NCBI RefSeq assembly: GCF_003719195.1
Contig: NZ_CP024996.1
Span: 1,612,001 to 1,676,000 of the forward strand
Source of the DNA: Herbaspirillum rubrisubalbicans
GTDB lineage: Bacteria; Pseudomonadota; Gammaproteobacteria; Burkholderiales; Burkholderiaceae_D
DNA: 64,000 bases
Reading direction: 5' to 3'
The notes beneath the pieces were generated by a model, which was not told the origin of the DNA, did not search any database, and was given only the letters and a program-made list of their open reading frames with translations. Position numbers and translations under genes: made by a program. Of the stretch, positions 50,567-59,786 are shown piece after piece. Numbering within the stretch: the stretch's first letter is position 1; each line of letters begins with the position of its first letter.

Positions 50567-50821
50567 ATGGTCGTTATTCGTTTAGCTCGTGGCGGCGCCA
50601 AGAAGCGCCCCTTCTACAACATCGTTGCAACCGACTCGCGCAATCGTCGCGATGGTCGTTTCATCGAGCGCATCGGCTTCTACAACCCGGTCGCTTCCGG
50701 CAAGGAAGAAACCGTGCGTATCGCTGCTGACCGTCTGGCTCACTGGCAAGGCGTTGGCGCACAACTGTCGCCGACCGTTGCTCGCCTGGTCGCAGAAGCC
50801 GGTTCCAAGGCTGCTGCTTAA
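50567..50821 (+). CDS. rpsP: 30S ribosomal protein S16
   Basis: An 84-residue bS16 ([39 protein letters not shown]). It is needed for assembly of the 5' domain of the small subunit. First gene of the conserved rpsP-rimM-trmD-rplS operon. I start at ATG 50567, where the conserved protein begins; upstream in-frame sequence contains the promoter. Confidence 0.97.
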   Translation: MVVIRLARGGAKKRPFYNIVATDSRNRRDGRFIERIGFYNPVASGKEETVRIAADRLAHWQGVGAQLSPTVARLVAEAGSKAAA

Positions 50822-50867
50822 TTCAGGTTTTCCTGTCTGATTCTGCGTCAGGTTTCCTGGCGCAAGG

Positions 50868-51500
50868 ATGAAGAACAGGTCTGGTGTACTCATGACTCAT
50901 CCAGCCCAGGCGGGGTTCTCCGCACCCGACGATCTCGTGACCGTCGGCCATGTGACCGGAGCCTACGGAATCCAGGGTTGGATTCGCGTGCGTCCTTATT
51001 CAAGCGAGGCCGAGGCCTTGTTGAATGCCAAGACCTGGTGGTTGGAGAAATCCGGCCAGCCCAAGCAGGACGTCGATGTCATGCAATCCAAGGGGCACAG
51101 CGGCGATGTCGTTGCGCGCCTGACCGGGGTAGCGGACCGCAATGCGGCCGAAGCGATGAAGGGAACCGTGGTTTCCATCTCCCGCAAGCACTTCCCGGCG
51201 CTGGATGACAACGAATTCTACTGGGTCGATCTGATCGGCTCGGCGGTGGAAAATCTCCAGGGTGAAACCTTGGGCGTGGTGTCCGACATGATGGACAACG
51301 GCGCCCACCCCATCCTGAAGGTGACGGCTCCGGTGCAGGAAACTGCCCCTGAGGCAACTGCTGAAGCCAAGCCGAAGAAGGGCGCCAAGGAGAAATCCGC
51401 GGCGGCACCCGAAATGCTCATTCCGTTTGTCGATCAGTTCGTCAAGACGGTGCAGCAGAGCGAAAAAAAGATCATCGTCGATTGGGACAAGGATTACTGA
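50868..51500 (+). CDS. rimM: Ribosome maturation factor RimM
   Basis: A 210-residue RimM that helps assemble the 30S head by binding S19. The N-terminal domain has VTVGHVTGAYGIQGWIRVRPYS and the PRC-barrel part EFYWVDLIGSAVENLQGETLGVV. A low-complexity Ala/Glu/Lys insert (about residues 156-180, ETAPEATAEAKPKKGAKEKS) interrupts the barrel just before EMLIPFVDQFV. The start could instead be ATG 50892 (MTHPAQAGFSAPDD). Confidence 0.93.
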   Translation: MKNRSGVLMTHPAQAGFSAPDDLVTVGHVTGAYGIQGWIRVRPYSSEAEALLNAKTWWLEKSGQPKQDVDVMQSKGHSGDVVARLTGVADRNAAEAMKGTVVSISRKHFPALDDNEFYWVDLIGSAVENLQGETLGVVSDMMDNGAHPILKVTAPVQETAPEATAEAKPKKGAKEKSAAAPEMLIPFVDQFVKTVQQSEKKIIVDWDKDY

Positions 51501-51575
51501 CCTCAGCGGTCAGTTTTTTCTTTTCCGGCTCGCTGATGGCAAGAGATTCACGAGATACCAGGAAATGGAGGCGTG

Positions 51576-52349
51576 ATGCAGTTTGATGTCGTCACTCTGT
51601 TTCCAGAGATGTTTGCCGCGTTGACGCAGTCCGGCATTACCCGCCGGGCGCTGGAGCAGCAGCGTTGGGGTCTGCAGTTGTGGAATCCGCGTGAATTCAC
51701 GACCGACAATCACCGCACCGTGGATGACCGCCCCTATGGCGGCGGTCCCGGCATGGTGATGCTGGCCAAGCCGCTGCAAGCCGCTATCGAGGCGGCGCAG
51801 CAGCGCCAGCAGACGCTGGGTCTGGCCAAGCCGCGTGTGATCTATCTTTCACCGCAAGGCGCACCGCTGACGCATGAGCGCGTGGTGCGGCTGTCGCAGG
51901 ACAGTGGGGCCGTGCTGTTGTGCGGACGCTATGAAGCGATCGACCAGCGCCTGCTCGACAAGTGCGTGGATGAAGAAATCAGCATCGGCGATTTCGTCCT
52001 CTCCGGTGGTGAATTGCCGGCGATGGCGCTGATGGATGCAGTGATCCGGCTGTTGCCGGGTGCGCTCAACGACAGCGCCTCGGCGGTGGAAGACAGTTTC
52101 GTCAATGGACTGCTGGATTCGCCGCACTATACGCGGCCGGAAGTCTACGAAGGTGAGCCGGTGCCCTCCATCCTCTTGGGTGGACACCATGCCGAGATCC
52201 AGAAGTGGCGCCGGCAGCGGGCACTGGAAGCCACGCAGGCCAAGCGTCCCGACCTCATCGTCAGGGCGCGCGAGCAGGGCCTGTTGAGCAAGGCTGATGA
52301 AAAGTTTCTGGGCAGTCTGCCGCAGCAGGCTGCCAATCCGAAGTCTTAG
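51576..52349 (+). CDS. trmD: tRNA (guanine-N1)-methyltransferase
   Basis: A 257-residue SPOUT methyltransferase that makes m1G37 in tRNAs reading CNN codons. [13 protein letters not shown] starts the protein. [36 protein letters not shown] and the trefoil-knot [27 protein letters not shown] with [10 protein letters not shown] form the SAM and substrate sites. GTG 51573 is one codon upstream. Confidence 0.96.
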   Translation: MQFDVVTLFPEMFAALTQSGITRRALEQQRWGLQLWNPREFTTDNHRTVDDRPYGGGPGMVMLAKPLQAAIEAAQQRQQTLGLAKPRVIYLSPQGAPLTHERVVRLSQDSGAVLLCGRYEAIDQRLLDKCVDEEISIGDFVLSGGELPAMALMDAVIRLLPGALNDSASAVEDSFVNGLLDSPHYTRPEVYEGEPVPSILLGGHHAEIQKWRRQRALEATQAKRPDLIVRAREQGLLSKADEKFLGSLPQQAANPKS

Positions 52350-52493
52350 CAGCAAATGCAGTACCGCAGGCCCAGCAATGGACCTGCACCGTGCGGTGGC
52401 CCAGGCTGCCGTGTTTGAAACCCCATCCTCTACCGGGCTACACATTGAGCCCTCGTGGCAACGGCGCCGGCAAGATGGTTACAGGAGCAAAAA

Positions 52494-52877
52494 ATGGATC
52501 TGATCCAGCAACTCGAGCAAGAAGAGATCGCGCGTCTCGCCAAGAACATTCCCGACTTCGCCCCCGGCGACACCGTGATTGTCAACGTGAACGTGGTTGA
52601 AGGTACCCGCAAGCGCGCCCAGGCTTACGAAGGCGTGGTCATCGCCCGCCGTAACCGTGGTCTGAACTCCAACTTCATCGTCCGCAAGATTTCTTCGGGC
52701 GAAGGCGTTGAGCGTACCTTCCAGCTGTACTCGCCGCTGATCGCCTCGATCGAAGTCAAGCGTCGTGGTGACGTGCGTCGTGCCAAGCTGTACTACCTGC
52801 GCGAACGTTCGGGCAAGTCGGCACGTATCAAGGAAAAGCTGCCCAGCCGTGCGGCAAAGGCTGCTGCTGCCGAGTAA
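52494..52877 (+). CDS. rplS: 50S ribosomal protein L19
   Basis: A 127-residue bL19 ([74 protein letters not shown]). It lies at the 30S-50S interface. AGGAG precedes ATG 52494. The C-terminal Ala-rich tail is usual in Betaproteobacteria. Last gene of the operon. Confidence 0.97.
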   Translation: MDLIQQLEQEEIARLAKNIPDFAPGDTVIVNVNVVEGTRKRAQAYEGVVIARRNRGLNSNFIVRKISSGEGVERTFQLYSPLIASIEVKRRGDVRRAKLYYLRERSGKSARIKEKLPSRAAKAAAAE

Positions 52878-52901
52878 TCGGTCGCCTGTTGATGCGTCAG
52901 G

Positions 52902-52930
52902 AAAAGGGGTGTCTTACGACGCCCCTTTTT
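52902..52930 (+). terminator. Intrinsic terminator of the rpsP-rplS operon
   Basis: AAAAGGGGTG and CGCCCCTTTTT pair around TCTTACGA, ending in a T run. Confidence 0.88.
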
Positions 52931-52981
52931 CGTTTCCGTCTGCTGCATTGAATTCTTCTCAACAGATCAAGCGAGCATAAC

Positions 52982-53653
52982 GTGGCCAGTTTCGACCCCG
53001 TCAACCTGCCGGTAGACACCGTCGCCGGCGAGAGCGCCCTGGAAGCGGCGCGCCTGAACGCCGATTGGCTGCGCCAGCGCTTCGCCGATCCACCGCGCTG
53101 GGAGCCCGAGCACAGTGGCGACCAGATGGCGCGCATGGCCGAGACCCGTGGGCGCTTCCGGCTGGCCTCGGTATTGATCCCGATCGTGCTGCGCGAGCAA
53201 GGCATGACGGTACTGTTCACGCGCCGCACCGCTGACCTGAAGGATCACGCCGGCCAGATCAGCTTCCCCGGCGGTCGTCGCGAAGACTACGATGGCTCGG
53301 CCATCGAAACCGCCCTGCGCGAGACCGAAGAAGAGATCGGCCTGACGCGCCAGCATATCGAGGTCATCGGTTCGCTGCCGGATTACTTCACCGGCACCGG
53401 TTACCGGGTCACTCCGGTGGCCGGATTGATCCAGCCCCCCTTTGAAGCGGTGGGCGATCCGCGCGAAGTGGCCGAGATCTTCGAGGTGCCACTGGCCTTC
53501 CTGATGGATGGCGTGAACCACCAGCGCCGCTCGGTCGAGCTGCCGGCGCCGGTGGGGCGCCGCAGCTTCTATACCATGCCCTATGAACGTTATTTCATCT
53601 GGGGCGCCACCGCGGGCATGTTGCGCAATCTCTTTCATTTCCTGCGCAGCTGA
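52982..53653 (+). CDS. CoA pyrophosphatase (Nudix hydrolase)
   Basis: A 223-residue Nudix protein of the NudL/PCD1-like type, hydrolysing CoA to 3',5'-ADP and phosphopantetheine. The Nudix box GGRREDYDGSAIETALRETEEEIG spans residues 97-120 in pieces, preceded by LKDHAGQISFP, the CoA-specific UPF0035 signature. Glu114-Glu117 bind Mg. It starts at a GTG 51 bases after the rplS terminator and may have its own promoter. Confidence 0.85.
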   Translation: MASFDPVNLPVDTVAGESALEAARLNADWLRQRFADPPRWEPEHSGDQMARMAETRGRFRLASVLIPIVLREQGMTVLFTRRTADLKDHAGQISFPGGRREDYDGSAIETALRETEEEIGLTRQHIEVIGSLPDYFTGTGYRVTPVAGLIQPPFEAVGDPREVAEIFEVPLAFLMDGVNHQRRSVELPAPVGRRSFYTMPYERYFIWGATAGMLRNLFHFLRS

Positions 53654-53831
53654 CCGCCTCCTGATTTTTCGCTCATTTTGTAGCGTATGAGCGACGCGAA
53701 GTCACCGTTAGTGTTCAAATAAGTAAAAGTCCGTGACATTGCGCGCTTGATTTTGATCAACGAATCAATTGTTTGATTCCCATCTTGCACTGCGCTATCG
53801 TACGGGCTACAGAGACCCATAAGGCTGCTTG

Positions 53832-54791
53832 ATGACTTTTCTTTCCATTCTCTTTGCGCTGTTAATCGAACAACTCAAACCACTGCGCGCAGACAATCCA
53901 GTGTATGCCTCCATCAAGTCTTTCGCCGCCACGATAGAGGGCTGGTTCAACGCTGGCCAGGTGCATCATGGCCGCCTGGGCTGGGTGGTGATGGTGGGTG
54001 CGCTCACCGTGCCGGTGGCGCTGGTCTACTGGGTTCTGCTGCACGTAAGCCTGGTGGCGGCCTTTGCCTGGAACGTGCTGGTGGTCTACATGACCCTGGG
54101 TTTCCGTCATTACAGCCATTACTTCACGTCCATTCAGATGGCGCTCAACAGTGGTGACGAAATGACCGCGCGCACGCTCTTGGCCGAATGGACCAAGCTG
54201 GACACCGCCGGCATGGACGTGAGCGAAATCTCGCGCATCGCCTCCGAACGCGCCCTGATCACCACCCATCGTCACGTCTTCGGCGTGTTCTTCTGGTTCC
54301 TGATGCCGGTCGGCCCGGCGCTGGCGGTGATGTATCGCGTGGCCGAATACCTCGCACGCGCCTGGAACGAGCCGGATCATATGAAGTTCGAGGCCTTCGG
54401 CCGTTTCGCTGCCCAGGCTTTCTACTGGATCGACTGGATTCCGGCACGCCTGACGGCATCGGCCTTTGCCGTGGTTGGCAACTTCGAGGATGCCATCTAC
54501 GCCTGGCGCAACTTCGCCAGCCGCTGGGACGACGAAGCCGTCGGCATCATCCTGGCCGCCGGTGGCGGCGCCATGGGGGTGCGCTTCGGGACCGAGAAGC
54601 AGGCTGCCGCCGGCATCATCCTGCCCGCCGACGCAGCCACGGTGGATTCCATGCCCGAGGAAAGCGATGGCCTGCCCGGCGACACTCCGTCCCCCCGCAC
54701 CCTGCAAAGCACGGTCGGCCTGGTCTGGCGCGCCTTGTTGCTGTGGATGTTCCTGTTGCTGCTGCTGTCGGTGGCAGTCTGGATGGGCTAG
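53832..54791 (+). CDS. CobD/CbiB-like integral membrane protein
   Basis: A 319-residue protein with about five hydrophobic segments (MTFLSILFALLIEQLKPL, WVVMVGALTVPVALVYWVLLHV, VFGVFFWFLMPVGPALAVMYRVAEYLARAW, and LLLWMFLLLLLSVAVWMG). The SERALITTHRHVFGVFFWF region resembles the CobD/CbiB substrate loop. Cobalamin genes are not nearby, and Burkholderiales CobD-like proteins without cobalamin partners are usually left uncharacterised. I therefore give the fold but no reaction. Confidence 0.75.
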   Translation: MTFLSILFALLIEQLKPLRADNPVYASIKSFAATIEGWFNAGQVHHGRLGWVVMVGALTVPVALVYWVLLHVSLVAAFAWNVLVVYMTLGFRHYSHYFTSIQMALNSGDEMTARTLLAEWTKLDTAGMDVSEISRIASERALITTHRHVFGVFFWFLMPVGPALAVMYRVAEYLARAWNEPDHMKFEAFGRFAAQAFYWIDWIPARLTASAFAVVGNFEDAIYAWRNFASRWDDEAVGIILAAGGGAMGVRFGTEKQAAAGIILPADAATVDSMPEESDGLPGDTPSPRTLQSTVGLVWRALLLWMFLLLLLSVAVWMG

Positions 54792-54808
54792 GATTCCAGT
54801 GGTTGAAG

Positions 54809-54836
54809 AAGCGGGCTGCGGCCCGCTTTATTTTTG
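54809..54836 (+). terminator. Intrinsic terminator after the CobD-like gene
   Basis: AAGCGGGC and GCCCGCTT pair across a short loop, followed by TATTTTTG. The following 300 bases (to 55139) hold a TATAAT at 55020-55025 and no gene. Confidence 0.85.
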
Positions 54837-55019
54837 GGAACGCATTTCGCTCTAACCCGGTATACTTCCGGCTTCACATCACAAAGACCGCATCTTTCCC
54901 GGCAGCAGCAGGTTCACGTTGCAAGCAGATGAGCGGCGCGCAAGGCAGGCCAGAGGGCGCAGGACAGGCACGATGGGCTGGAGGCGAGGAGACCTGTAGA
55001 AGCTAAGTCTTCTATAAGA

Positions 55020-55025
55020 TATAAT
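55020..55025 (+). promoter_or_regulatory. Likely -10 element for the DUF3579 gene
   Basis: TATAAT within AAGATATAATACTC, about 115 bases before the start codon; the -35 is not clear. Confidence 0.35.
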
Positions 55026-55139
55026 ACTCACTACCGCAGGCACCCACGCGACAGGTCGCGCAGGCACCGCGGGATCCAGGGCTCCGGTCCCATCAGGACA
55101 AGGGCATTCGGTTGCAAGCGCTTTAGAAGAACTGCATGT

Positions 55140-55490
55140 ATGGCTGATCCCATCAAACCCGCAAACGCACCGGCCAAAGAATTCATCATCCTGGGCAAGA
55201 CCCAGGATGGCCGGCAGTTCCGCCCCAGCGACTGGGCGGAGCGCCTGTGCGGCGTGATGTCGTGTTTCCGTCCCGAAGGCAGCGGCGGACGCAATGCACA
55301 CCTGAAATATTCCCCCTACGTGTTGCCCACCCACATCGATGGCGTGCGCTCGGTGGTGGTCAACGAAGCCCTGCGCGAGCTGGAGCCGCTGGCCTATCAC
55401 TTCGTGGTCAACTTCGCCAAGGATAACAACCTGCAGGTGGTCGAGGCCTGTGTGCTGCCCGATCCGCCCAAGGAAAACAAGGGGAGTTGA
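55140..55490 (+). CDS. DUF3579 protein
   Basis: A 116-residue soluble protein (EFIILGKTQDGRQFRPSDWAERLCGVMSCFRPEG, YSPYVLPTHIDGVRSVVVNEALRELEPLAYHFVVNFAKDNNL) matching the DUF3579 pattern. The family is widespread in Beta- and Gammaproteobacteria and of unknown function. The two cysteines in ERLCGVMSCF are conserved in the members I recall. ATG 55140 is not preceded by a strong ribosome-binding site. Confidence 0.75.
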   Translation: MADPIKPANAPAKEFIILGKTQDGRQFRPSDWAERLCGVMSCFRPEGSGGRNAHLKYSPYVLPTHIDGVRSVVVNEALRELEPLAYHFVVNFAKDNNLQVVEACVLPDPPKENKGS

Positions 55491-55732
55491 ACCCTTGCGA
55501 GTCGGCTGTGGCGGCGCAAGCGCCGTCCCATGCCGCGCCATCTTTTCGCATCCGCATTACCCGTACTCATTACCCGCCAGCCCCGCACCGCCGCTCCAGC
55601 AGGCGGTCCCGCCAGCAGTTACACTAGACGTTTTCTTTTCAGTCTCGCCTGTGACTCAGCCGCACGCATCCGCCAGAGTCTCACGGGATCCTCGGGCCGC
55701 TTGCGGCCGTCTTATCACGGAGAACCAGCATC

Positions 55733-57121
55733 ATGAACCACCGCATGGAGCGCGATACCTTTGGCCTGATCGAAGTCCCTGCCGAGCGTCTATGGGGCGC
55801 GCAGACCGAGCGTTCGCTGCACCACTTCCATATTTCCACCGAGCGGATGCCGGCCGAGCTGATCGTGGCCTTGGCCGCCGTCAAGCGCGCCTGTGCCGCC
55901 GTCAACCGCGACCTGGGCAAGCTGGACGGCAAGAAGGCCGAGGCCATCATGGCCGCCGCCGATGAGGTCATCGCTGGCAAGCATCCGCTGGAGTTTCCGC
56001 TGTCGGTCTGGCAGACCGGTTCCGGCACCCAGAGCAATATGAACATGAACGAGGTGCTGGCCAATCGCGCCTCGGAGCTCTTGGGTGGCGTGCGCGGCGA
56101 GGATCGCTTGATCCACCCCAATGACGACGTCAACCGCGGCCAGTCCTCCAACGACATCTTCCCCACTGCCATGCACGTGGCCGCCTGCATGGCCGTGGCC
56201 ACGCACCTGATCCCGTCGCTGCACCAACTGCGCGCCACGCTGGCGGACAAATCCACCCGGTTCGCCGACATCGTCAAGATCGGCCGCACCCACCTGCAGG
56301 ACGCCACGCCCCTGACCCTGGGCCAGGAATTTTCCGGCTACGTGGCGCAGCTCGACCATGCCGAGTCGGCCATCATCGCCACCTTGAACGCCATCTCCGA
56401 ACTGGCCGCAGGCGGCACGGCAGTGGGCACCGGCTTGAACGCCCACCCGGAATTCGGCGAACGCGTCGCCGCCGAGCTGGCCAAGTATTTCGGCTTCCCC
56501 TTCAAGACCGCCCCCAACAAGTTTGCGGCGCTGGCCGGCCACGATGCCCTGGTGTCGGCCCACGGCGGCTTGAAGACCCTGGCGGCGGCCATGATGAAGA
56601 TCGCCAATGACGTGCGCTGGCTGGCTTCCGGCCCGCGTTCGGGACTGGGCGAGATCACCATCCCCGAGAACGAGCCGGGCAGCTCCATCATGCCGGGCAA
56701 GGTCAACCCGACCCAATGCGAAGCCATGACCATGCTGTGCGCCCAGGTGTTCGGCAATGATGTCGCGCTCAACATCGGTGGCGCCAGCGGCAATTTCGAG
56801 CTCAACGTCTTCAAGCCGGTGATCATCCACAACTTCCTGCAGAGCGTGCGCCTGCTGGCCGATGGCATGGCCAGCTTCGAGGAGCACTGCGCACGCGGCA
56901 TCGAAGCCAACCACAGCCGCATCGGCGAGCTGATGGAAAAGTCGCTCATGCTGGTCACCGCCCTGGCCCCGCACATCGGCTATGACAAGGCCGCCAAGAT
57001 CGCCAAGCAAGCCCACCACGATGGCACGACCTTGAAGCAGGCCGCGCTGGCGCTGGGTTATGTGACCGAAGCGCAGTTTGCCGAGTGGATCAAGCCGGAG
57101 CAGATGACGCGCCCGGGGTGA
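55733..57121 (+). CDS. fumC: Class II fumarate hydratase
   Basis: A 462-residue iron-independent fumarase that interconverts fumarate and malate in the TCA cycle. [67 protein letters not shown] and the catalytic-Ser loop [17 protein letters not shown] (near residues 315-331) are all present. The Thr/His site is in [19 protein letters not shown]. Tetramer. The gene is single and ends before a strong hairpin. Confidence 0.95.
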   Translation: MNHRMERDTFGLIEVPAERLWGAQTERSLHHFHISTERMPAELIVALAAVKRACAAVNRDLGKLDGKKAEAIMAAADEVIAGKHPLEFPLSVWQTGSGTQSNMNMNEVLANRASELLGGVRGEDRLIHPNDDVNRGQSSNDIFPTAMHVAACMAVATHLIPSLHQLRATLADKSTRFADIVKIGRTHLQDATPLTLGQEFSGYVAQLDHAESAIIATLNAISELAAGGTAVGTGLNAHPEFGERVAAELAKYFGFPFKTAPNKFAALAGHDALVSAHGGLKTLAAAMMKIANDVRWLASGPRSGLGEITIPENEPGSSIMPGKVNPTQCEAMTMLCAQVFGNDVALNIGGASGNFELNVFKPVIIHNFLQSVRLLADGMASFEEHCARGIEANHSRIGELMEKSLMLVTALAPHIGYDKAAKIAKQAHHDGTTLKQAALALGYVTEAQFAEWIKPEQMTRPG

Positions 57122-57148
57122 TGCATTGATGTGATGTGCAGCAGTACT

Positions 57149-57182
57149 GCAAAGCGGCCTCTCGTGAGGCCGCTTTGCATTT
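57149..57182 (+). terminator. Intrinsic-type terminator after fumC
   Basis: GCAAAGCGGCCTC and GAGGCCGCTTTGC form a 13-bp stem with a TCGT loop, followed by ATTTG. The gap to 57440 contains no other gene that I can support. Confidence 0.7.
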
Positions 57183-57440
57183 GCCTTGTCTTGCTATCTC
57201 CTTGCTATCCCCTTGATTGCAAAGCCTTTTCAACCCCATGTATATCAATATTGACGGGGGTTACGAATTGAAACATCCCAAGATTTCATATCGTCCCCGG
57301 CGTATATTGTTTCCACTGCATCAGATACGTCGGTAAGCCGCGCCCGGCAAGGAGAGCCGGGTGGTGAAGCAACGGGGAAAGCGGCACCGAGATGGTCTGG
57401 CAATGTGACGATATTCAGAGACACTCCCAAAGGCAACAAC

Positions 57441-57767
57441 ATGAAAAAACTAGCGGCAATTGGCCTCTCTGGCGTGCTGGCGATAGCTGGCCTGTTCGCC
57501 AGCGCTGCGGCGTATGCGCATGGGCATTTCTATGGCGGCGTGGTCATCGGTGGTCCGGTGTGGGTGCCGCCTCCGGTCTACTATCCACCACCGGTCTACG
57601 TGGAACGGGTACCGGCGCCGGTGTATGTGGAACCGGCGCGCCAGGACTATTGGTATTACTGCCCGGAGTCCAAGGGCTATTACCCCTATGTCCAGAACTG
57701 CCCCAGCCCCTGGATGAAGGTAGTCCCCAATACCCCGGCCGGGCCGGGCGGGCCGCCGCCGCAATGA
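57441..57767 (+). CDS. Small secreted Pro/Tyr-rich envelope protein
   Basis: A 108-residue exported protein. A signal peptide ends near residue 25 (ASAAAYA|HGHFYGGV). The mature chain has repeats of PPPVYYPPPVYVE and the conserved DYWYYCPESKGYYPYVQNCPSPWMKV motif, seen in many small Betaproteobacterial envelope proteins. The two Cys probably form a disulfide. I use ATG 57441, the start of MKKLAAIG; an upstream in-frame start has no function. Confidence 0.7.
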   Translation: MKKLAAIGLSGVLAIAGLFASAAAYAHGHFYGGVVIGGPVWVPPPVYYPPPVYVERVPAPVYVEPARQDYWYYCPESKGYYPYVQNCPSPWMKVVPNTPAGPGGPPPQ

Positions 57768-57837
57768 GGCGGTTAATGCCCCTCTGAACCTGATCCAGAT
57801 CCTGATCCTGATCCATCCTTCCAGTAAAGGAAACAAC

Positions 57838-58401
57838 GTGAAACCCCTCTACAAGACTGCCGCAACCGTCACCGCCGTGGGCGCCATGCTGGCGCTGGGT
57901 GGATGCGTGAGCGTGCCCACCGGGCCTTCGGTGATGGCCATGCCGGGCAAGGGCAAGAGCTACGAACAATTCCGCGCCGAGCAGCAGCAATGCCAGCAAT
58001 ACGCCCAGGAAGCCATCGGCGGCCAGGCGGCGCAGACCCAGAACAATGCCGCCAACAGCGCCGCCGTCGGTACTGCCGTGGGCGCCGTGGCCGGTGCCCT
58101 CATCGGTGCGGCCTCGGGCAATGCCGGCGCCGGTGCGGCCATCGGTGCCGGTGGCGGCTTGCTGGTGGGCAGTGCCGCCGGCAGCAACGCGGCAGCCGGC
58201 GGCAACTATTCGATGCAGCAGCGCTACGACATGACCTACACCCAGTGCATGGTCAGCAAGGGCAACCAGGTCCAGCAGCCGGTGGTGGAGACCACCACCG
58301 TCTACACCTACCACCCGCGCTATTACTACGCACCGCCGCCGCCGCCGGGCTATTACGGCCCGCCGCCGGCGTATTACGGTCCGCCACCGGGTGCTTACTG
58401 A
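57838..58401 (+). CDS. Lipoprotein with glycine-zipper region
   Basis: A 187-residue protein starting at a GTG. The lipobox LALGGC gives an acylated Cys at about residue 23. The middle AAVGTAVGAVAGALIGAASGNAGAGAAIGAGGG is a glycine zipper expected to insert in the outer membrane, and the tail is Pro/Tyr-rich (YYAPPPPPGYYGPPPAYYGPP). It probably forms a unit with the preceding envelope gene; short CCTGATC tandem repeats (57789-57818) sit between them. Confidence 0.75.
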   Translation: MKPLYKTAATVTAVGAMLALGGCVSVPTGPSVMAMPGKGKSYEQFRAEQQQCQQYAQEAIGGQAAQTQNNAANSAAVGTAVGAVAGALIGAASGNAGAGAAIGAGGGLLVGSAAGSNAAAGGNYSMQQRYDMTYTQCMVSKGNQVQQPVVETTTVYTYHPRYYYAPPPPPGYYGPPPAYYGPPPGAY

Positions 58402-58470
58402 GTCCGGTTACCAACACCGTCTCTTCGGAGGCGGTTTTTTCTTATGCAACGCAACATGACGGGCTGCCGG

Positions 58471-58479
58471 TGCTATACT
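58471..58479 (+). promoter_or_regulatory. Extended -10 promoter of the trpS leader
   Basis: TGCTATACT is an extended -10 (TGnTATAnT). Initiation about 7 bases downstream would fall at 58485-58487, on or next to the leader ATG. I see no good -35. Confidence 0.6.
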
Positions 58480-58486
58480 CGCCGCC

Positions 58487-58540
58487 ATGCTTTTCCGAAA
58501 AAATCAACTTGCGAAAACCCAGCATTGGTGGCGCGCCTGA
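58487..58540 (+). CDS. trpS leader peptide with tandem Trp codons
   Basis: A 17-residue frame, MLFRKNQLAKTQHWWRA, with two consecutive TGG codons at 58526-58531 near its end. There is no Shine-Dalgarno, and the predicted transcription start lies at the ATG, so translation is probably leaderless, as known for trpL of Sinorhizobium. Ribosome stalling at the Trp codons when tryptophanyl-tRNA is scarce would favour the antiterminator and let trpS be transcribed. Confidence 0.75.
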   Translation: MLFRKNQLAKTQHWWRA

Positions 58541-58582
58541 ACGAGGCGGCCCGTTTTCACACAGCTTGACCATGTGACCATG

Positions 58583-58612
58583 ATGCCGCCGGTTCCGGCG
58601 GCATTGTTTCTT
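58583..58612 (+). terminator. Attenuator terminator before trpS
   Basis: ATGCCGCC and GGCGGCAT pair (58583-58590 with 58597-58604) and are followed by TGTTTCTT. The upstream GGCGGC at 58545-58550, right after the leader stop, can pair with GCCGCC at 58585-58590 and form an antiterminator instead. Confidence 0.75.
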
Positions 58613-58654
58613 CAGCGTCGGGACCGGCAGCATTCCAGAGATTAACGATCAGGA

Positions 58655-59689
58655 ATGACCATGTCTTCGAACGCCACACCTTCCAGCACCTTACCCGTCG
58701 TCCTCACCGGCGACCGTCCTACCGGCCCGCTGCATCTGGGCCACTACATCGGCTCGCTCAAGTCGCGCGTGGCGCTGCAGGAAACTGCACGCCAGTTCCT
58801 GTTGCTGGCCGATACCCAGGCCATGACCGACAACGTCGGTCGCCACCAGAAGGTCACCGACAACGTGCTGGAAGTGGCGCTGGACTACCTGGCCGTGGGC
58901 ATCGACCCCGAAAAGTCCACCATCTTCATCCAGTCCCAGGTGCGCGAGCTGTATGAGCTGTCGATGGTGTTGCTCAACCTGGTGACGGTCTCGCGCCTGG
59001 AGCGTAACCCCACCATCAAGGAAGAGATCCGCCTGCGCGGCTTCGAGCGCGATATCCCGGCCGGTTTCCTGACCTATCCGGTCAGCCAGGCCGCCGACAT
59101 CACTGCCTTCAAGGGCCAGCTGGTGCCGGTGGGCAGCGACCAGTTGCCGATGATCGAGCAGACCAATGAACTGGTGCGCAAATTCAACGCCACCGTGGAC
59201 CGCGAAGTGCTGGTCGAGTGCAAGGAAGTGCTCTCCGAAACCGGCCGCCTGCCCGGTATCGATGGCAAGGCCAAGATGAGCAAGTCGCTGGGCAACTCGA
59301 TTGCGCTGGGCGCCACCCCGGCCGAGATCAAGCAGGCCGTACACCGGATGTACACCGATCCCAACCACCTGCGGGTGGACGATCCGGGCCAGGTCGAGGG
59401 CAATGTGGTGTTCACCTTCCTGGATGCCTTCGACCCTGACCGCGAGGCCGTGGCCGAACTGAAGGCCCACTACACCCGTGGCGGCCTGGGCGACAGCGTG
59501 GTCAAGCGCCGTCTGGAAGGCATCCTGCAGGAATTGCTGGAGCCGATCCGTACCCGTCGCGAAGAATTCGCCAAGGATCGTGGCGAAGTGCTGGCTATCT
59601 TGAAGCGCGGTACCGAACGCGCCAGCGCCGTGGCCGCGCAGACCATGTCCGAGGTCAATGCGGCCCTGGGCCTGAATTACTTCGGCTAA
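58655..59689 (+). CDS. trpS: Tryptophanyl-tRNA synthetase
   Basis: A 344-residue class I synthetase that charges tRNA-Trp. The HIGH-like HLGH is at residues 27-30 and KMSKS at 207-211. Trp-binding segments [10 protein letters not shown] and [11 protein letters not shown] are near 143-171. A GATCAGGA sequence precedes ATG 58655; ATG 58661 is an alternative start. The gene appears to be regulated by the Trp-codon attenuator upstream. A strong terminator follows. Confidence 0.95.
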   Translation: MTMSSNATPSSTLPVVLTGDRPTGPLHLGHYIGSLKSRVALQETARQFLLLADTQAMTDNVGRHQKVTDNVLEVALDYLAVGIDPEKSTIFIQSQVRELYELSMVLLNLVTVSRLERNPTIKEEIRLRGFERDIPAGFLTYPVSQAADITAFKGQLVPVGSDQLPMIEQTNELVRKFNATVDREVLVECKEVLSETGRLPGIDGKAKMSKSLGNSIALGATPAEIKQAVHRMYTDPNHLRVDDPGQVEGNVVFTFLDAFDPDREAVAELKAHYTRGGLGDSVVKRRLEGILQELLEPIRTRREEFAKDRGEVLAILKRGTERASAVAAQTMSEVNAALGLNYFG

Positions 59690-59713
59690 GGCGATTTTGG
59701 GTCGGATATGAAG

Positions 59714-59749
59714 ACCGCTGCTTCCTGACTGGGGAAGCAGCGGTTTTTT
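59714..59749 (+). terminator. Intrinsic terminator of trpS
   Basis: ACCGCTGCTTCC and GGAAGCAGCGGT form a 12-bp stem with a short loop and run into TTTTTTAT. Confidence 0.9.
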
Positions 59750-59786
59750 ATATGGTGACCTGAACGTTTGTTTAAAGTTGCCCGAG

